Assembly (NCBI RefSeq): GCF_018691265.1
Contig: NW_024881322.1
Span: forward strand, 10,281,989 to 10,345,988
From: Tyto alba
Lineage: Eukaryota > Chordata > Aves > Strigiformes > Tytonidae
DNA length: 64,000 nucleotides
Direction of reading: 5' to 3'
The position numbers were made by a program, and so were the translations under genes. The notes under the pieces were generated by a model, which was not told where the DNA came from, ran no database searches, and was given only the letters and a program-made list of their open reading frames with translations. Positions 1-10,113 of this stretch are shown here, piece by piece. How positions within the stretch are numbered: position 1 is the first letter of the stretch; each line of letters starts with the position of its first letter.

Positions 1-2408
1 CAATAAATGGTTCTGCAGCAGTGGACATCCTTAATAGGCACCTAAGTTTTGTTGTCTGCTACACTAGTAAGAAACGTCTGTTCTCAAGGCTTAGTTGTTC
101 ACTTGGCAGCTGAACACCTGCATCATAAAAGAAAGTAGGCTGAATTTTCCAAGGTACAGTATGTTAGTTAGGTTTTGGATGCACATCAATTTATTAGCAC
201 ATTGGCTTCAATTTCATCTGTTGTTTACTGATGACCCAAACAACTATAAAAGCAATTTTAAAACCCCCATGAAAATTATGGCACTATTCAGCTAATTCAA
301 TACTTACAGTTATAGACACCTAATATATAGGCTGATTGTGAATGTGAGAATTCAGCCAGGGAAAAATATTTATTTCTTGAATAAAAGTAGAAGGAATGAG
401 GTACAAAATGACAGATAAGATCATTGGACCTCTGTGACTAGGTCAATATATCCTCTGGTATTTTACAAGAAGCAAATTATCACTTACTCAAGAATTTTGT
501 TTTTCAGATACAGTATTTTTGGAACTTTTATGAAACTTAATATCCAGATACATTCAGTTAACAATGTGTGATTTTTATCCTATAGTATTTTGTATCTGCA
601 GTGCTTTTCTGCAGGATCATTCATAAAAATAATGTCTTAAAGTTGTCTACTGATCCTCCTTTCAGCTAAAATTGACTTGAATTCTAGAAATTATATTTCT
701 GTTAAAATTATAAAAGTTTCAGTGAAGATATAGGCTACCTTGGTAGTATCATATTTTATCTTAATTTTTTATTCAAAATTCTGATAGAAGATTTGTTGGG
801 GAAAAGAAGCCTCCATTTCTAGATACTCAGAACCAAACTTGAGGTCAGAATTTTTTTGGTGTATTAGGATGCCCTGGAGAGGTATGTTCAAATATTGCTC
901 AGCTTGCCACCCTTTCTTTAGATAATGTATGTGTGTTTCTTCTCACACCTTATCTATTTCTGATAACATGATTGTGGTACAGCGTATGACACAATACTGG
1001 AAGGACAGAAAATAAGTGTTTGATTGATACTGGGTGTGAGAAAATAAGCCTTCTTTGGACTGGAAAAAAATTGTTACAGGCATCCCTCAGAGGAACTGAT
1101 TTTCATGAGTTTTTGCTATCAAGAGATCTGATATACATAAAATAACTGGATGAAGTGGTGGACAATGGAAGGGGTAAAGAATGATCACAGAAGAGGTGCA
1201 TGGGGTTAATAAAAGAGATTTAAAAGTGAAGGGTGGTCAAATGAAACCCTTTGATTGATATTGAATGGCAAAGTGGTGAAAGTAGAAGTGATGGCAGAGG
1301 GCAAGGGGGAAAGAGAACGAGGGAACACATCTTAGATAAGCACAGCATGGAATTAAACTGAAGTTAAAAAAAGGGATAGAGTTCCTATGTCACATACATG
1401 GGGTTATATCAGCATTGACTGTAGTCTTGAAATAATTAGTGAACTGGTAGAAATGTTTGAGAGGAATAGGAATTAAAAAAATTAACACAATAATGGTGAT
1501 ATGGATAGATGATGGTAAACAGAAGGAGTGAGTTAAAAGAAGAGGTAGAGGCACTGGAGTTGTACTTGGGAATATTCTTCTTCTAATGAGACAAACCGTC
1601 TGTGATTAAAACAGTAACATGGAAAAAGATGAAGCAAGGTCGCATCTATTTGGATTAAAGATGTGGTGAGTATCATCAGTGTAAGAATGACAGTTAAGAT
1701 TATAGAGGATCAAAAGCTGTGGAAACAAGGTGCTATGGCAGTCAGTTCTGTGCAGAAGAGTCCCCAGCACAGCAGAGAAGTACTTCTTTGGGCAGTGAGT
1801 GCGGAGCTTCCTGTGCAGGGGAAGGAATCGGACATCCACACAGTTGGGGGGACTACGTGTTTTAGAGTGTCAAAGGCTGTGTTGGGGGCCAGCACTGTGA
1901 GATGGGCCACAGGTTTTCGGTAATCACACCTTTCAGCTTGTCAAGAAGAGTGTAAGGTGAAATGTCCTGGTGATACCCAAGCTGATGGCACTAAAATTTG
2001 CCTTCTGGGAGAACAGAGCATTTCATTGCTTTACTGGCAAAGTGAGTAAGTGCTGACATGAAAGTGGCATGAGAGATGAGAAACCCAACTTGTGCAGAAC
2101 AGAACTAAATTTGGGACTAAGCAGGACGGTTCTTCAGTAGAAGTATATTTGAAAGGTGACGTACCAAGGCCATGATGGTATCATGATTTGAAATGTGCTT
2201 GACACCAAGATGTTCAGGTTTAAGATCACTTCAGTGTTGAAATTACACCAGTTCTGTGGCCTTTCTTGGTGTTGCCATGCATATGGACAGAACTATGGGC
2301 GGTTCCAGCCTGTCGGCTTGAGGAATGACCATTTTTTTGACTGAAATCATCGTGACACATTCATTCATTCTTGTCATCTAAAGTAGTCACATTTCTGCTT
2401 GGTTACAG
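1..2408 (+). other. EPDR1: Last intron of EPDR1 (3' part)
   Basis: This stretch lies directly upstream of the recognised terminal exon and ends in a consensus acceptor, so it is the 3' part of the last intron. I looked for the preceding EPDR1 exon (the part between the signal peptide region and the last exon) and did not find it, so the intron is longer than this segment. The sequence is AT-rich with stops in all frames; the longest frames (1606-1923, both strands) have no recognisable protein character. I see no transposon in it. Confidence 0.8.
2391..2408 (+). other. EPDR1: Splice acceptor of EPDR1 terminal exon
   Basis: The bases 'atttctgcttggttacag' form a short pyrimidine-rich tract followed by the invariant AG at 2407-2408. 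Similarity to ependymin-related protein begins exactly after it. The reading frame places the junction after the first base of a codon (phase 1 intron), since the exon opens with the last two bases (TG) of a split codon followed by GAA TCC TGG. Confidence 0.8.
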
Positions 2409-2599
2409 TGGAATCCTGGGTCGGTGTTTACACAGTCAAAGACTGTTACCCAGTCCAGGAAACCTATACGAAGAACTACAGCGTGACAACCTCCACTCGC
2501 TTTTTCGATCTACAGCTGGGCATTGCCGACCCCTCGGTGTTCACCCCACCCAGCACCTGCCAGACAGCCCAGCTGAGGAGAATGAAAAATGAATGCTGA
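2409..2599 (+). CDS. EPDR1: Ependymin-related protein 1, terminal coding exon
   Basis: The exon encodes the C-terminal 62 residues of EPDR1, a secreted and lysosomal glycoprotein of the ependymin family with a hydrophobic-ligand/ganglioside-binding fold. The translation contains the family blocks WVGVYTVKDCYPVQET, NYS (an N-glycosylation sequon), STRFFDLQLGI and DPSVFTPPSTCQ, which match the mammalian C-terminus nearly residue for residue. Three cysteines are present (in DCYP, in STCQ and as the last residue). The protein stops at TGA 2597-2599 with ...KNEC; as I recall mammalian EPDR1 it ends ...DCSW, so the last cysteine here is C-terminal and two residues are missing. The start is set by the splice acceptor, not by an ATG; frames opening at 2371 or 2399 are intron read-through. 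Identity is firm. The rest of the gene lies left of the window. Confidence 0.95.
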
Positions 2600-2843
2600 T
2601 TATGGACACTGGCTGCCCCAGGCAAACAAATATTAGCCAAGAGGATAGTTATTAATAGTCAGCTGCTGATGTCTAATCTGATTTTTCAAGCTTATTGTTG
2701 CTATTTTGGGAATTGTAAGTTTTCACTTCAAAGAGAACATAAACATTTAACTGAGTAAAATATATAACACAAAAGATCTCTTTCATCACATTAATCTGTT
2801 CAGTGATGCACTTGCAGTATTATATAGTTACCACTAAGATAAT

Positions 2844-2865
2844 ATTTATAGATACTATTTATTTA
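2844..2865 (+). promoter_or_regulatory. AU-rich element cluster in the 3' UTR
   Basis: Within 22 bases there is one ATTTA (2844-2848) and an overlapping pair ATTTATTTA (2857-2865). Such pentamer clusters in 3' UTRs are known mRNA-decay elements. In an AT-rich UTR they also arise by chance, so function is an inference. Confidence 0.3.
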
Positions 2866-3868
2866 AGCAGTGGCCGATTTTCCTTTTGCAAAGATTTCAT
2901 TACTTATTTTTTCAAGAAGACAAAGCATAAGCAGACTGCAATACTGGTAACATCTAGAAGGAAAAGCTAGATTTTCTTCTTGTTGTTACTTATGGGGACT
3001 TGAGGGAAGGGGAAATATGTCCTGGATAAGACCTCATCCCTAACCAAAAAATACCCCAATTTAAACAATGTACATCAAAAGTATGGAAATTAATTCCCTT
3101 GGTTTTGTTTTACTTTGTGTTTTATTTTTTTTTTCTTTCTGCCCTTCAGGAAGCTGGTAGTCTAATGTTTGAGCCAATTTTTTTCTTTCTGAAAAGAAAC
3201 TGGAGTATCTCTATTCATGTAATGCTAGCTGGCATGAAAAAAATACTTTTCTGTTTCTTGGGAGAATGGCGAGAAAGGAAGGGAAGGAAGGAGAGGTACA
3301 CCCCCTAAAAAGTAAGCCAAAGTTTTCTTGCATTTACTACACTTTTGGTGAAGTGTTCCAGTAGGGTGCGATGAGACATTTTTCAGTCATATTTTACTTT
3401 AGCACCTGCTTTTGAAGGCAATACTAGTTTTAACCTATGCAAAGAGATTAAGAAGTACTGCACTCTAAATGGCTGTAATATTTTGTAACTATTTTCAAAA
3501 GCCCTCACTCAAAGAGCATGGAAGCACCTTTATAATTCCAGGTAAAAGTGAAAAAAAAGCCGTTCTTAGTGCGTAACTAGTAAAGGCTAAATCAGCATTC
3601 ACACAGTGCCTGGTGATCCGGATGGAGTGAAAGACAGAGCTGTGTCACCAGCGGGGGGGTGGGAGGAGGAACAGGAGGGAGAGGGCACTTCAGATGTCCT
3701 CTGTGCAGGGTGGCTGCAAAGCACTGCAATCTGAGCAGAACTTACAATCTTGCTTTCTTTTGCACTCACTCCACTGATGCCTGCCTTATTTGCCACTCCA
3801 TCAGCATCTGAAACCTTATTATGTCCACATCCTTCTCTGGTGGGCAGAGTGAAAGTTTCCTTAAGGGG

Positions 3869-3874
3869 AATAAA
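3869..3874 (+). terminator. Possible early poly(A) signal of EPDR1
   Basis: A canonical AATAAA lies 1.27 kb after the stop codon. No strong GT-rich downstream element follows it closely, so it is at best an alternative site. Confidence 0.25.
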
Positions 3875-4538
3875 TAACTAACCAAAAAAGCGCAGGAAGC
3901 ACATGTATTTTGCTTTAGAAAATTCAAACCAAATCCTCATGCACCTTCAGGCCCTCGGAAGTGTGGAATGGTGATGGGTTTTGCACTTTTACCAAATGAA
4001 ATTGGCTTATTCTGTAACTCTAAGCCTGTATTTTAATTATTATTTGCAAATATGTTCAAAGCCAGATTCTTGTCCTTTTACATGTGCTAGGTGGTTGTTT
4101 GCTCTAGAAGTTGCCTGGCTGAAAACTGTGCAACACTGGGAAGTTTGGTGTCTCTGAAGGGGAGATGCTGGGCAGGCCTTTAATGCTTTGTATGCTCATA
4201 GCTTTTTGTATGTAAGCAAGTGGTACAGTGGTTATTTTGCTTTCACAGTTGTGGTCAGAATGGCATTTTACTTTGCCTTGTGCCTAATGAAAGCATATAC
4301 ACATACCCGCTAAAATTTAGGTAGTTTATTAAAAATTTCCTCTAGGACATAACCATTTCACTGAAAAATGCTAGTGGAAAGAAGGACTGGGTTTCCTTAA
4401 ATTTAGAGTGCATTTAGTCTGTACTCACCTTCTGTATTTTTTGTGACAACATAAATGCTAACTGCATATTGTTCTCATTAGGGTAATGATTGACATGCAT
4501 TTCTTAATATCTGTGTCTTATTATAATCTGGAAAATAT

Positions 4539-4544
4539 AATAAA
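4539..4544 (+). terminator. Possible alternative poly(A) signal of EPDR1
   Basis: A second canonical AATAAA in the UTR. The following 40 bases include 'cgtttgggatgacttctgtggt', which is moderately G/T-rich. It could be used alternatively with the stronger candidate 284 bases downstream. Confidence 0.3.
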
Positions 4545-4822
4545 TCTGGCTAGCAAACATGAAGCTATGGTACCGTATCGTTTGGGATGACTTCTGTGGT
4601 AGAGCAGATAGATGAGTAATCAGGGTGTCTGTATTATGTTTTGCTGACAGTGATATAATTTCTAGCAATAACATTAAATGTTTCTTTAAATATGAATTTG
4701 CAAAATTCTAGTACACAGAAGTGCTTTAAAAATGTTACCATGACATACATGGCAATTTTATATGGCTAAATATGTACCTCTAAAACAATGCTGTTGTCTT
4801 CGTATTTATGCTCTGCAAATTC

Positions 4823-4828
4823 AATAAA
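4823..4828 (+). terminator. EPDR1: Main candidate poly(A) signal of EPDR1
   Basis: AATAAA is followed after about 12-25 bases by possible CA cleavage positions and then by a T/GT-rich stretch ('tttttggattttgtgtttt'). This arrangement is the best polyadenylation site in the first 5 kb after the stop codon. Confidence 0.6.
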
Positions 4829-4860
4829 GAGAGCTGTCAAAGAGATGTCAAACAACAGAT

Positions 4861-6500
4861 TTTTGGATTTTGTGTTTTAAACTAGCCACCAACCAAATAT
4901 GAAGCACGAAATGCACATGCCTGGTTTGTTATCTTTGCTGTCATTTGCTACGGTTTGTTATCATGTACCACAAGAGACATTTTGTCTTTATGAGACAATG
5001 CCAATGACTCAGTAAGAACGAGCAGACAAGGACTTTAAAGTAGCCATATAGTGTGCTGCCACAGTAAAGTAAAAATGGGTTTTTCATATGTCTGATACTC
5101 TGGGGAATTTGTTTAGCACAGTTATCTGGTGGAAAATTAGTAATAAATTGGTATGTGCGTGAGTTACATTGTATTCTATTAGGTAACAGTGACAGAACCT
5201 AGGAGCTGGACAGCCTGTGAGACAAAACTGTTTTTGTGAGATTTCCAGTGCTTCCAGGTTTCAACTGGGCCAGAAATAGTGCAAACATAGATCTGCCTGC
5301 CATATTTTTGTATTTCTGCTTGGAGGCTTCGCTGAAAGCAGGATGTGTAGAAACACAACATTGTTTTATTTAAAGTTAACCAAACATTCCTGAATCTCAA
5401 AACAGGTTTAGTTTGAGTTTGGGGAGGAGATCTGGACATTTGGTTCAGTTCCTATTTTAACAGTTTGCTTAACTCTAGTATTAGGGCCAGGTTTTACTGC
5501 CTCAAGCCATGCTGCATGCCATGGAAGTGCTGCCATTTAGCAGGGCATGCCAACTTTCATGAAGAATGTAGGAAGAATTACAACAGTCCACAGACAAATT
5601 AAATTTTAGTGAAGAAATCTCTAAACAATACAATATTACTTTGGGACACTTTAACATTAGCAGTGAGACTAGCATTGGCTCAGGTGCTATTGCTGGTGTC
5701 CCAAAATCCCATCAATAAGACATTTAGGTGAGACTCCTGCATCTTCTGAATCCTTGGCCACAAATTAGTGCTGGAGACAAGCTGCAGGACATTCCCAAAT
5801 GACAGAAAGGCACGTCAGGAAATGATCAGTTAGTTGCCTGCTCCCTAGCCAGGAGGAATAAAGATTTCAAAAGAACACCCCCACAAAAAGACAGAGGTCC
5901 CTGACTGTAAAGATCCTGAGATCTCCCTCAGCTACCTTTCCAGGAGGTTGCATATACAGCATGGACTCAAGCACATACAAATTTAATCTTCACATCTGTA
6001 CTTAGGCATAGGAACAAATGAAGCAAGCCTGGGAGGCTCTTTAAACACTTCTGAGCATTTACCGCTTTGTAAGGGTAGAGGGAGAAAAGCTTATGATCCA
6101 ATGAGTAGTCTCAGAAAACAGTAACAAATCTGTAGGGTAAGAATGCTGCTCTGAAGCTGCTAGGGTAAATTTCCAGCTATTCCTTTGAGTGCATACTGGT
6201 TCAACATGCCCCAGGGTAAAATTCCGTGTGCTTTGATATGGCTGTTTCATCACAGAGCCTGAAACTGCATACTGAATGAAATGATGCACATAGTTGCAGT
6301 ATGGTATTTTGTTTGAAGTGAGGACAAATAGCGCACATTTTGCAGGCATGAGTGAGGCACTGGTGACCTGCCTGTTTAGCTGCAGGAAAATATGTGCCCT
6401 TCAGGAAGGGTGCTGCCAGCTGCATCTGAGCACATCAGAGGACAGAAGTATTACTCTTCCCGCTACCACATACATGGGAACCTGCTTCAGGCTCCTTCCT
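4861..6500. other. Intergenic, no gene seen
   Basis: AT-rich sequence just beyond the EPDR1 3' end. Frames on both strands are short and do not resemble known proteins. I recognise no transposon or RNA gene here. A longer second 3' UTR form of EPDR1 extending into this stretch cannot be excluded. Confidence 0.5.
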
Positions 6501-6522
6501 TTCCCACTTTGCAAAGTGGGAA
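6501..6522. repeat. 22-bp perfect palindrome
   Basis: The left half TTCCCACTTTG is followed immediately by its exact reverse complement, with no spacer and no mismatch. The symmetry stops at both ends (T on the left, C on the right). It could be a dimeric protein site, a hairpin or chance. Confidence 0.9.
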
Positions 6523-6559
6523 CAGTAATTCTGCTTGCCACCTGCTCTTGTCTTCCTGA

Positions 6560-7340
6560 CAGCAATAGCTCTGGGCCAACACCATGGCCACAGCCAGCGG
6601 GGCCGCGGAGGCCTGGAGGCTTTGCTGCAGTAGCAAAATGTCACAGAGGGTTCTCACCCTCCGCCTTACAACGTGTAATAAAATCATGCGTGTGTGTTGT
6701 ACGTGTGGGCTTACTCTTTGCACCCCTGTGGGCTCGCTCAGTGCATGGGGGTTGTTGCTGAGGCGCTCAGCACCCGGCCATCACCATTAATCGGGCTCAG
6801 CTTGGGCTTCGTTGACGCCAGGCAAAGGGGCTCGTGAGCAAAAGGAAAGGAGGGGAAAGGAAAGCCTGCTGGCATCACCCCGCTCCCCGCTGAGGTTTTT
6901 CCCACGCTTGCCCAGCGCTGATAAACAGCTTTGACGTTCCTGAAACAGCAGCAGCTGAGTTGCCAGCTCTGGGTTACGGCCCATGTCACGCTGAAGGGGA
7001 GGGTTGGGTTTCACCCTCTGCACTAAAATTATCCTTCAGGCCAGGCCAGGGACTCAGTTTTGTTTTCAGTGCAGAAAACATGCCCGCTCCCGTTACCCCC
7101 GTCGCTGCTGTCCCAGCCTGTCAAGCAGGAGTTTGTGCCCACGCCACCTGCCCCCCCATCCAGCAGTTTGTGACTACCCCCCGGGCGGCTGGACAGTGCT
7201 CCTCAGCCTGTCCCCACTGTCCCCTCTCCACCCCCCACTCCCCAGGACGAGCAAGGGTCTAGCAGGGACCTCGCTGTCCCCGCACACAGGGCTGGAGGGT
7301 TGTCTTCACTTTCCTACGGGGCTTGCAAAGGTGTGGGAAA
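6560..7340. other. GC-rich intergenic segment with moderate CpG
   Basis: Base composition rises sharply against both flanks, with long C runs (7150-7240) and scattered CpG, for example 'ggggccgcggaggcc' at 6600. Overlapping open frames here (6294-6761, 7004-7375 and others) are explained by the low stop-codon frequency of GC-rich DNA; none has recognisable domains. It could be a weak distal regulatory element. Confidence 0.4.
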
Positions 7341-10087
7341 AGCCCTTCCTCTCTTCCCACCACTGTGCTGGTTAAAAACTAATTTTTAATGTGGTTGCTT
7401 CAGCTGGTACCTTTATTCTTTATGTGGGAGCTGCTTCTGCTAATTTGATGGGGTAATTTTTCATAGGGATGCTGAGCTTGGGTTTGGTTTTTTTTCCACC
7501 CTCTTGGTGCCAGGAAGCAGCCCTTGTTTATCACTGCAATATCTCACAGTCATCAACATGTATAGAGATAGAGATTCTTGATGTTGGCAGCAGCTTGCAC
7601 TAGCAGGAGAACAGGGGATGGAACTGAAAGTAATACTGACAGCAGAGATCCTGTTACTGGTGGTCCAAGTGACTACCAAGTTACACCTTTGGGGAGGGGG
7701 CTCCGGAGAGGCTGTAGAAACTTCACCCTAAGAAATATCCCAGACTTCTCCAAAGGAAAATCAGGAGCTACACTGGGCAGCCTGCATTGCATTTATGTTA
7801 TTAAAGTAATATCTTGTACTAAATCCTGTATGCTTAACCATAGCTCACCCTTGAGCAGTTGCTTCATAGAGGGACAGAAAAATGGATGTTTTCTCCCAGC
7901 ATGCTTCTACAGAAATTATGTGAAACTTCGTTATCAGCAGAAAATATGGACTTTTGAATTAAAGAAATGATATGTAGAAAGTTCCGATGACTTGTAGTGA
8001 AACAAAAGCTATATCTATAAAGCAATCTGTAGCTTTAAGCTAAAGTTTTTCAGCCTTAAAACTTCTACTTTAAAATAAACAAATAATGCAGCTTGTCAAA
8101 AGAGCTGAACTCTGAATAACTACTCTCAGCTAGAATCCAGCTTTGAAAGAAGTTGCTTCTGTTGTGGGCTTGAAGAGGGCATCTTGCCTAAACTTTGATA
8201 TTTTTTCCAACCATACCAACTGACCTAATGAAAGATACTGCCTCTTCCTACAACCTTGTCCTGTCAAAGGGATGGGGTTTCTTTACTTGTGTGTACACTT
8301 GGTTCTCTGCAGATTTCCAAACAAAGATGACGTTTTATGCCAGCACAGGATCTGTCCTGGATTTTTTTTAATCAAATGTGCTTACTTGAACACAGAGCAG
8401 GCCATGAGCAACTGGCAGTGTCCCTTATCATGGGACAAAGCTTACACAAACAGATGACATTTTCCTTATTTCCAGCCTGCTGGGACATCCAGGACTGGAA
8501 AATCCATTCAGGAATCTATAAGGTTCATGTTCTGTGTATGTGAGAATGGGGGAAAAACAGCAATGAAAGAGCAAAGTGAAAAAAGAAGTGAGATGAGGCA
8601 AAATTAAAGTATGCCAGCGGAGGGGTATCCCAGAAACCAGGCAACCATGACACAAATAAAAGAAAAAAAGAACGGGAAAAAAAAAAAAACAAACCAAAAC
8701 AGAAAAAAAAAAGGAAGGCTACAGAGAAGCATCTTTGCCTGATCCTTCTCAGCCTGATTTATGGCTTTATAAAAAAGACATGGGGGACTAGATCCAAATT
8801 TTAAGGTTCCTAAACATTAGCATTTCTACTCAGGCAATACAAATCCCCGAAATCCCTGACAGCCTGACAGAGTACCCGTGGGGTTTGCTCACACAGACGC
8901 TGCTCACTCAGTGCTGATGGCCCTGCAGGGACCAGGGCAGAGCTGTTGGGTGCCCTGTGGAGGGAAGGAGGCTTTGGGTGGGCATCCACCTCCTCCTTGT
9001 GAAGGAGGCTTTGGGGGGATTTGACCTTCCAGGCTTACTTCAAGGAACTACCAAACATTTGCACCTCCCTCTGAAGTGGGTAGTTTAAGCGTGAAATCAT
9101 CTCTAGCTAGTGGAAATCAACAGTCAGTGCTTATGACCCTGTTCTTTCCATTCCAAGAAAAGTTTTCTGAAGTGAGCTGCTGAATTTGGACATTGAAAGT
9201 GCCTAACTCCCTTCCATTTCATTTCCACCTTGTGCTAGCTCACACTGCCAGAATGATATTGCCCTTAGGAATATTTGTTCCAACAGTCTCACTCCTACAG
9301 ATGTAGATGAAAAGGACAGATGGTCCCCATGGGAAAGTTTAGGAGAAATAATCAGAGGGAGAAGGCCAGAACAAAGCAAATCAGGACACGTTCCTGGGCA
9401 CCTCCTGCCTCTCCCATCACACCAGCCACCCGAGCTGGACTGGCAAAGCGGGCAATGGCGCAAGCTAAGCCACAGGAAGCGAAGCCCTACTGCGCTTCAA
9501 AGATCGGGGCTAATATTGTCTGTATTAGAGCAGCGGTCGCATGATGTCAGACGTGCTGCTCACTAACGAACTCTCCTCCTCTGGAGGATCTTTTTTAAGA
9601 GCAGAAGGAAATGTTGGACATTGCCTCCACGGCGAGTTGTGTCCCAGCCAGCCAAAAGCACCAGGCAAGGGCAGCCAAGCACAACACATCCTTAAAGCTC
9701 CCTCCTTTATTTCTACAGCAGCTGCCTGCAACACGGCTGTCAAAGGGCTTCCGAGGAGGAAGACATGTGTGGCATGTGTTTGGTCAGGTGTCTCAAGCGC
9801 TGCAATGAACTTTGGGCCACCTGAACCCGAGGGTGTGAGCAGAAGCCCTGCACTCCAGTGCTGTAAACAGCATTTGCTTTGTACTGAAAACCCTCGCAGA
9901 GAAGTGTCCTGCTGTGCAACAGGCCTTCAAGGGAAAACATCTGGGGAGAGACAGAAACCCCAGATCAGGCTGTCAATGGCTATACTTAAAAAAGAAAAGA
10001 AAAGCCAAGAAATTGCTAAAGAAATAAAAGACCCAAGTGGCACCTGCACTTCCAAAAAAAAATTTCCATCTACATTGGCTGAAAGAC
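7341..10087. other. Intergenic, no gene seen
   Basis: Mixed composition. An A-rich patch with short A runs lies at 8660-8712, and a short duplicated motif 'gaaggaggctttggg' occurs twice near 8964 and 9001. The frames at 7578-7970 and 9541-10140 show no domain or codon character; the latter runs into a homopolymer. No known repeat recognised. Confidence 0.45.
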
Positions 10088-10113
10088 TTTTTTTTTTTTT
10101 TTTTTTTTTTTTT
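10088..10113. repeat. Poly(T) run of 26
   Basis: An uninterrupted T tract. On the - strand it reads as a poly(A), the mark of a retroposed sequence lying to its right, but I recognise no CR1 or gene-derived body in 10114-10400. Confidence 0.9.

Larger units (their letters stand above)
2600..4850 (+). other. EPDR1: EPDR1 3' untranslated region
   Basis: The sequence after the stop codon is AT-rich and has no convincing frame. It runs without a recognisable repeat to a canonical AATAAA at 4823-4828 followed by a GT/T-rich stretch (about 4859-4878), as expected of a cleavage site. The resulting UTR of about 2.25 kb is plausible for this gene but inferred; earlier AATAAA hexamers at 3869 and 4539 could give shorter forms. 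A purine/G-rich patch lies at 3652-3684. Confidence 0.6.

Noticed and set aside
2371..2592. 73-codon frame overlapping the EPDR1 exon in another frame
   Set aside because: Shadow of the true exon; the ependymin-related sequence is in the frame that ends at 2599.
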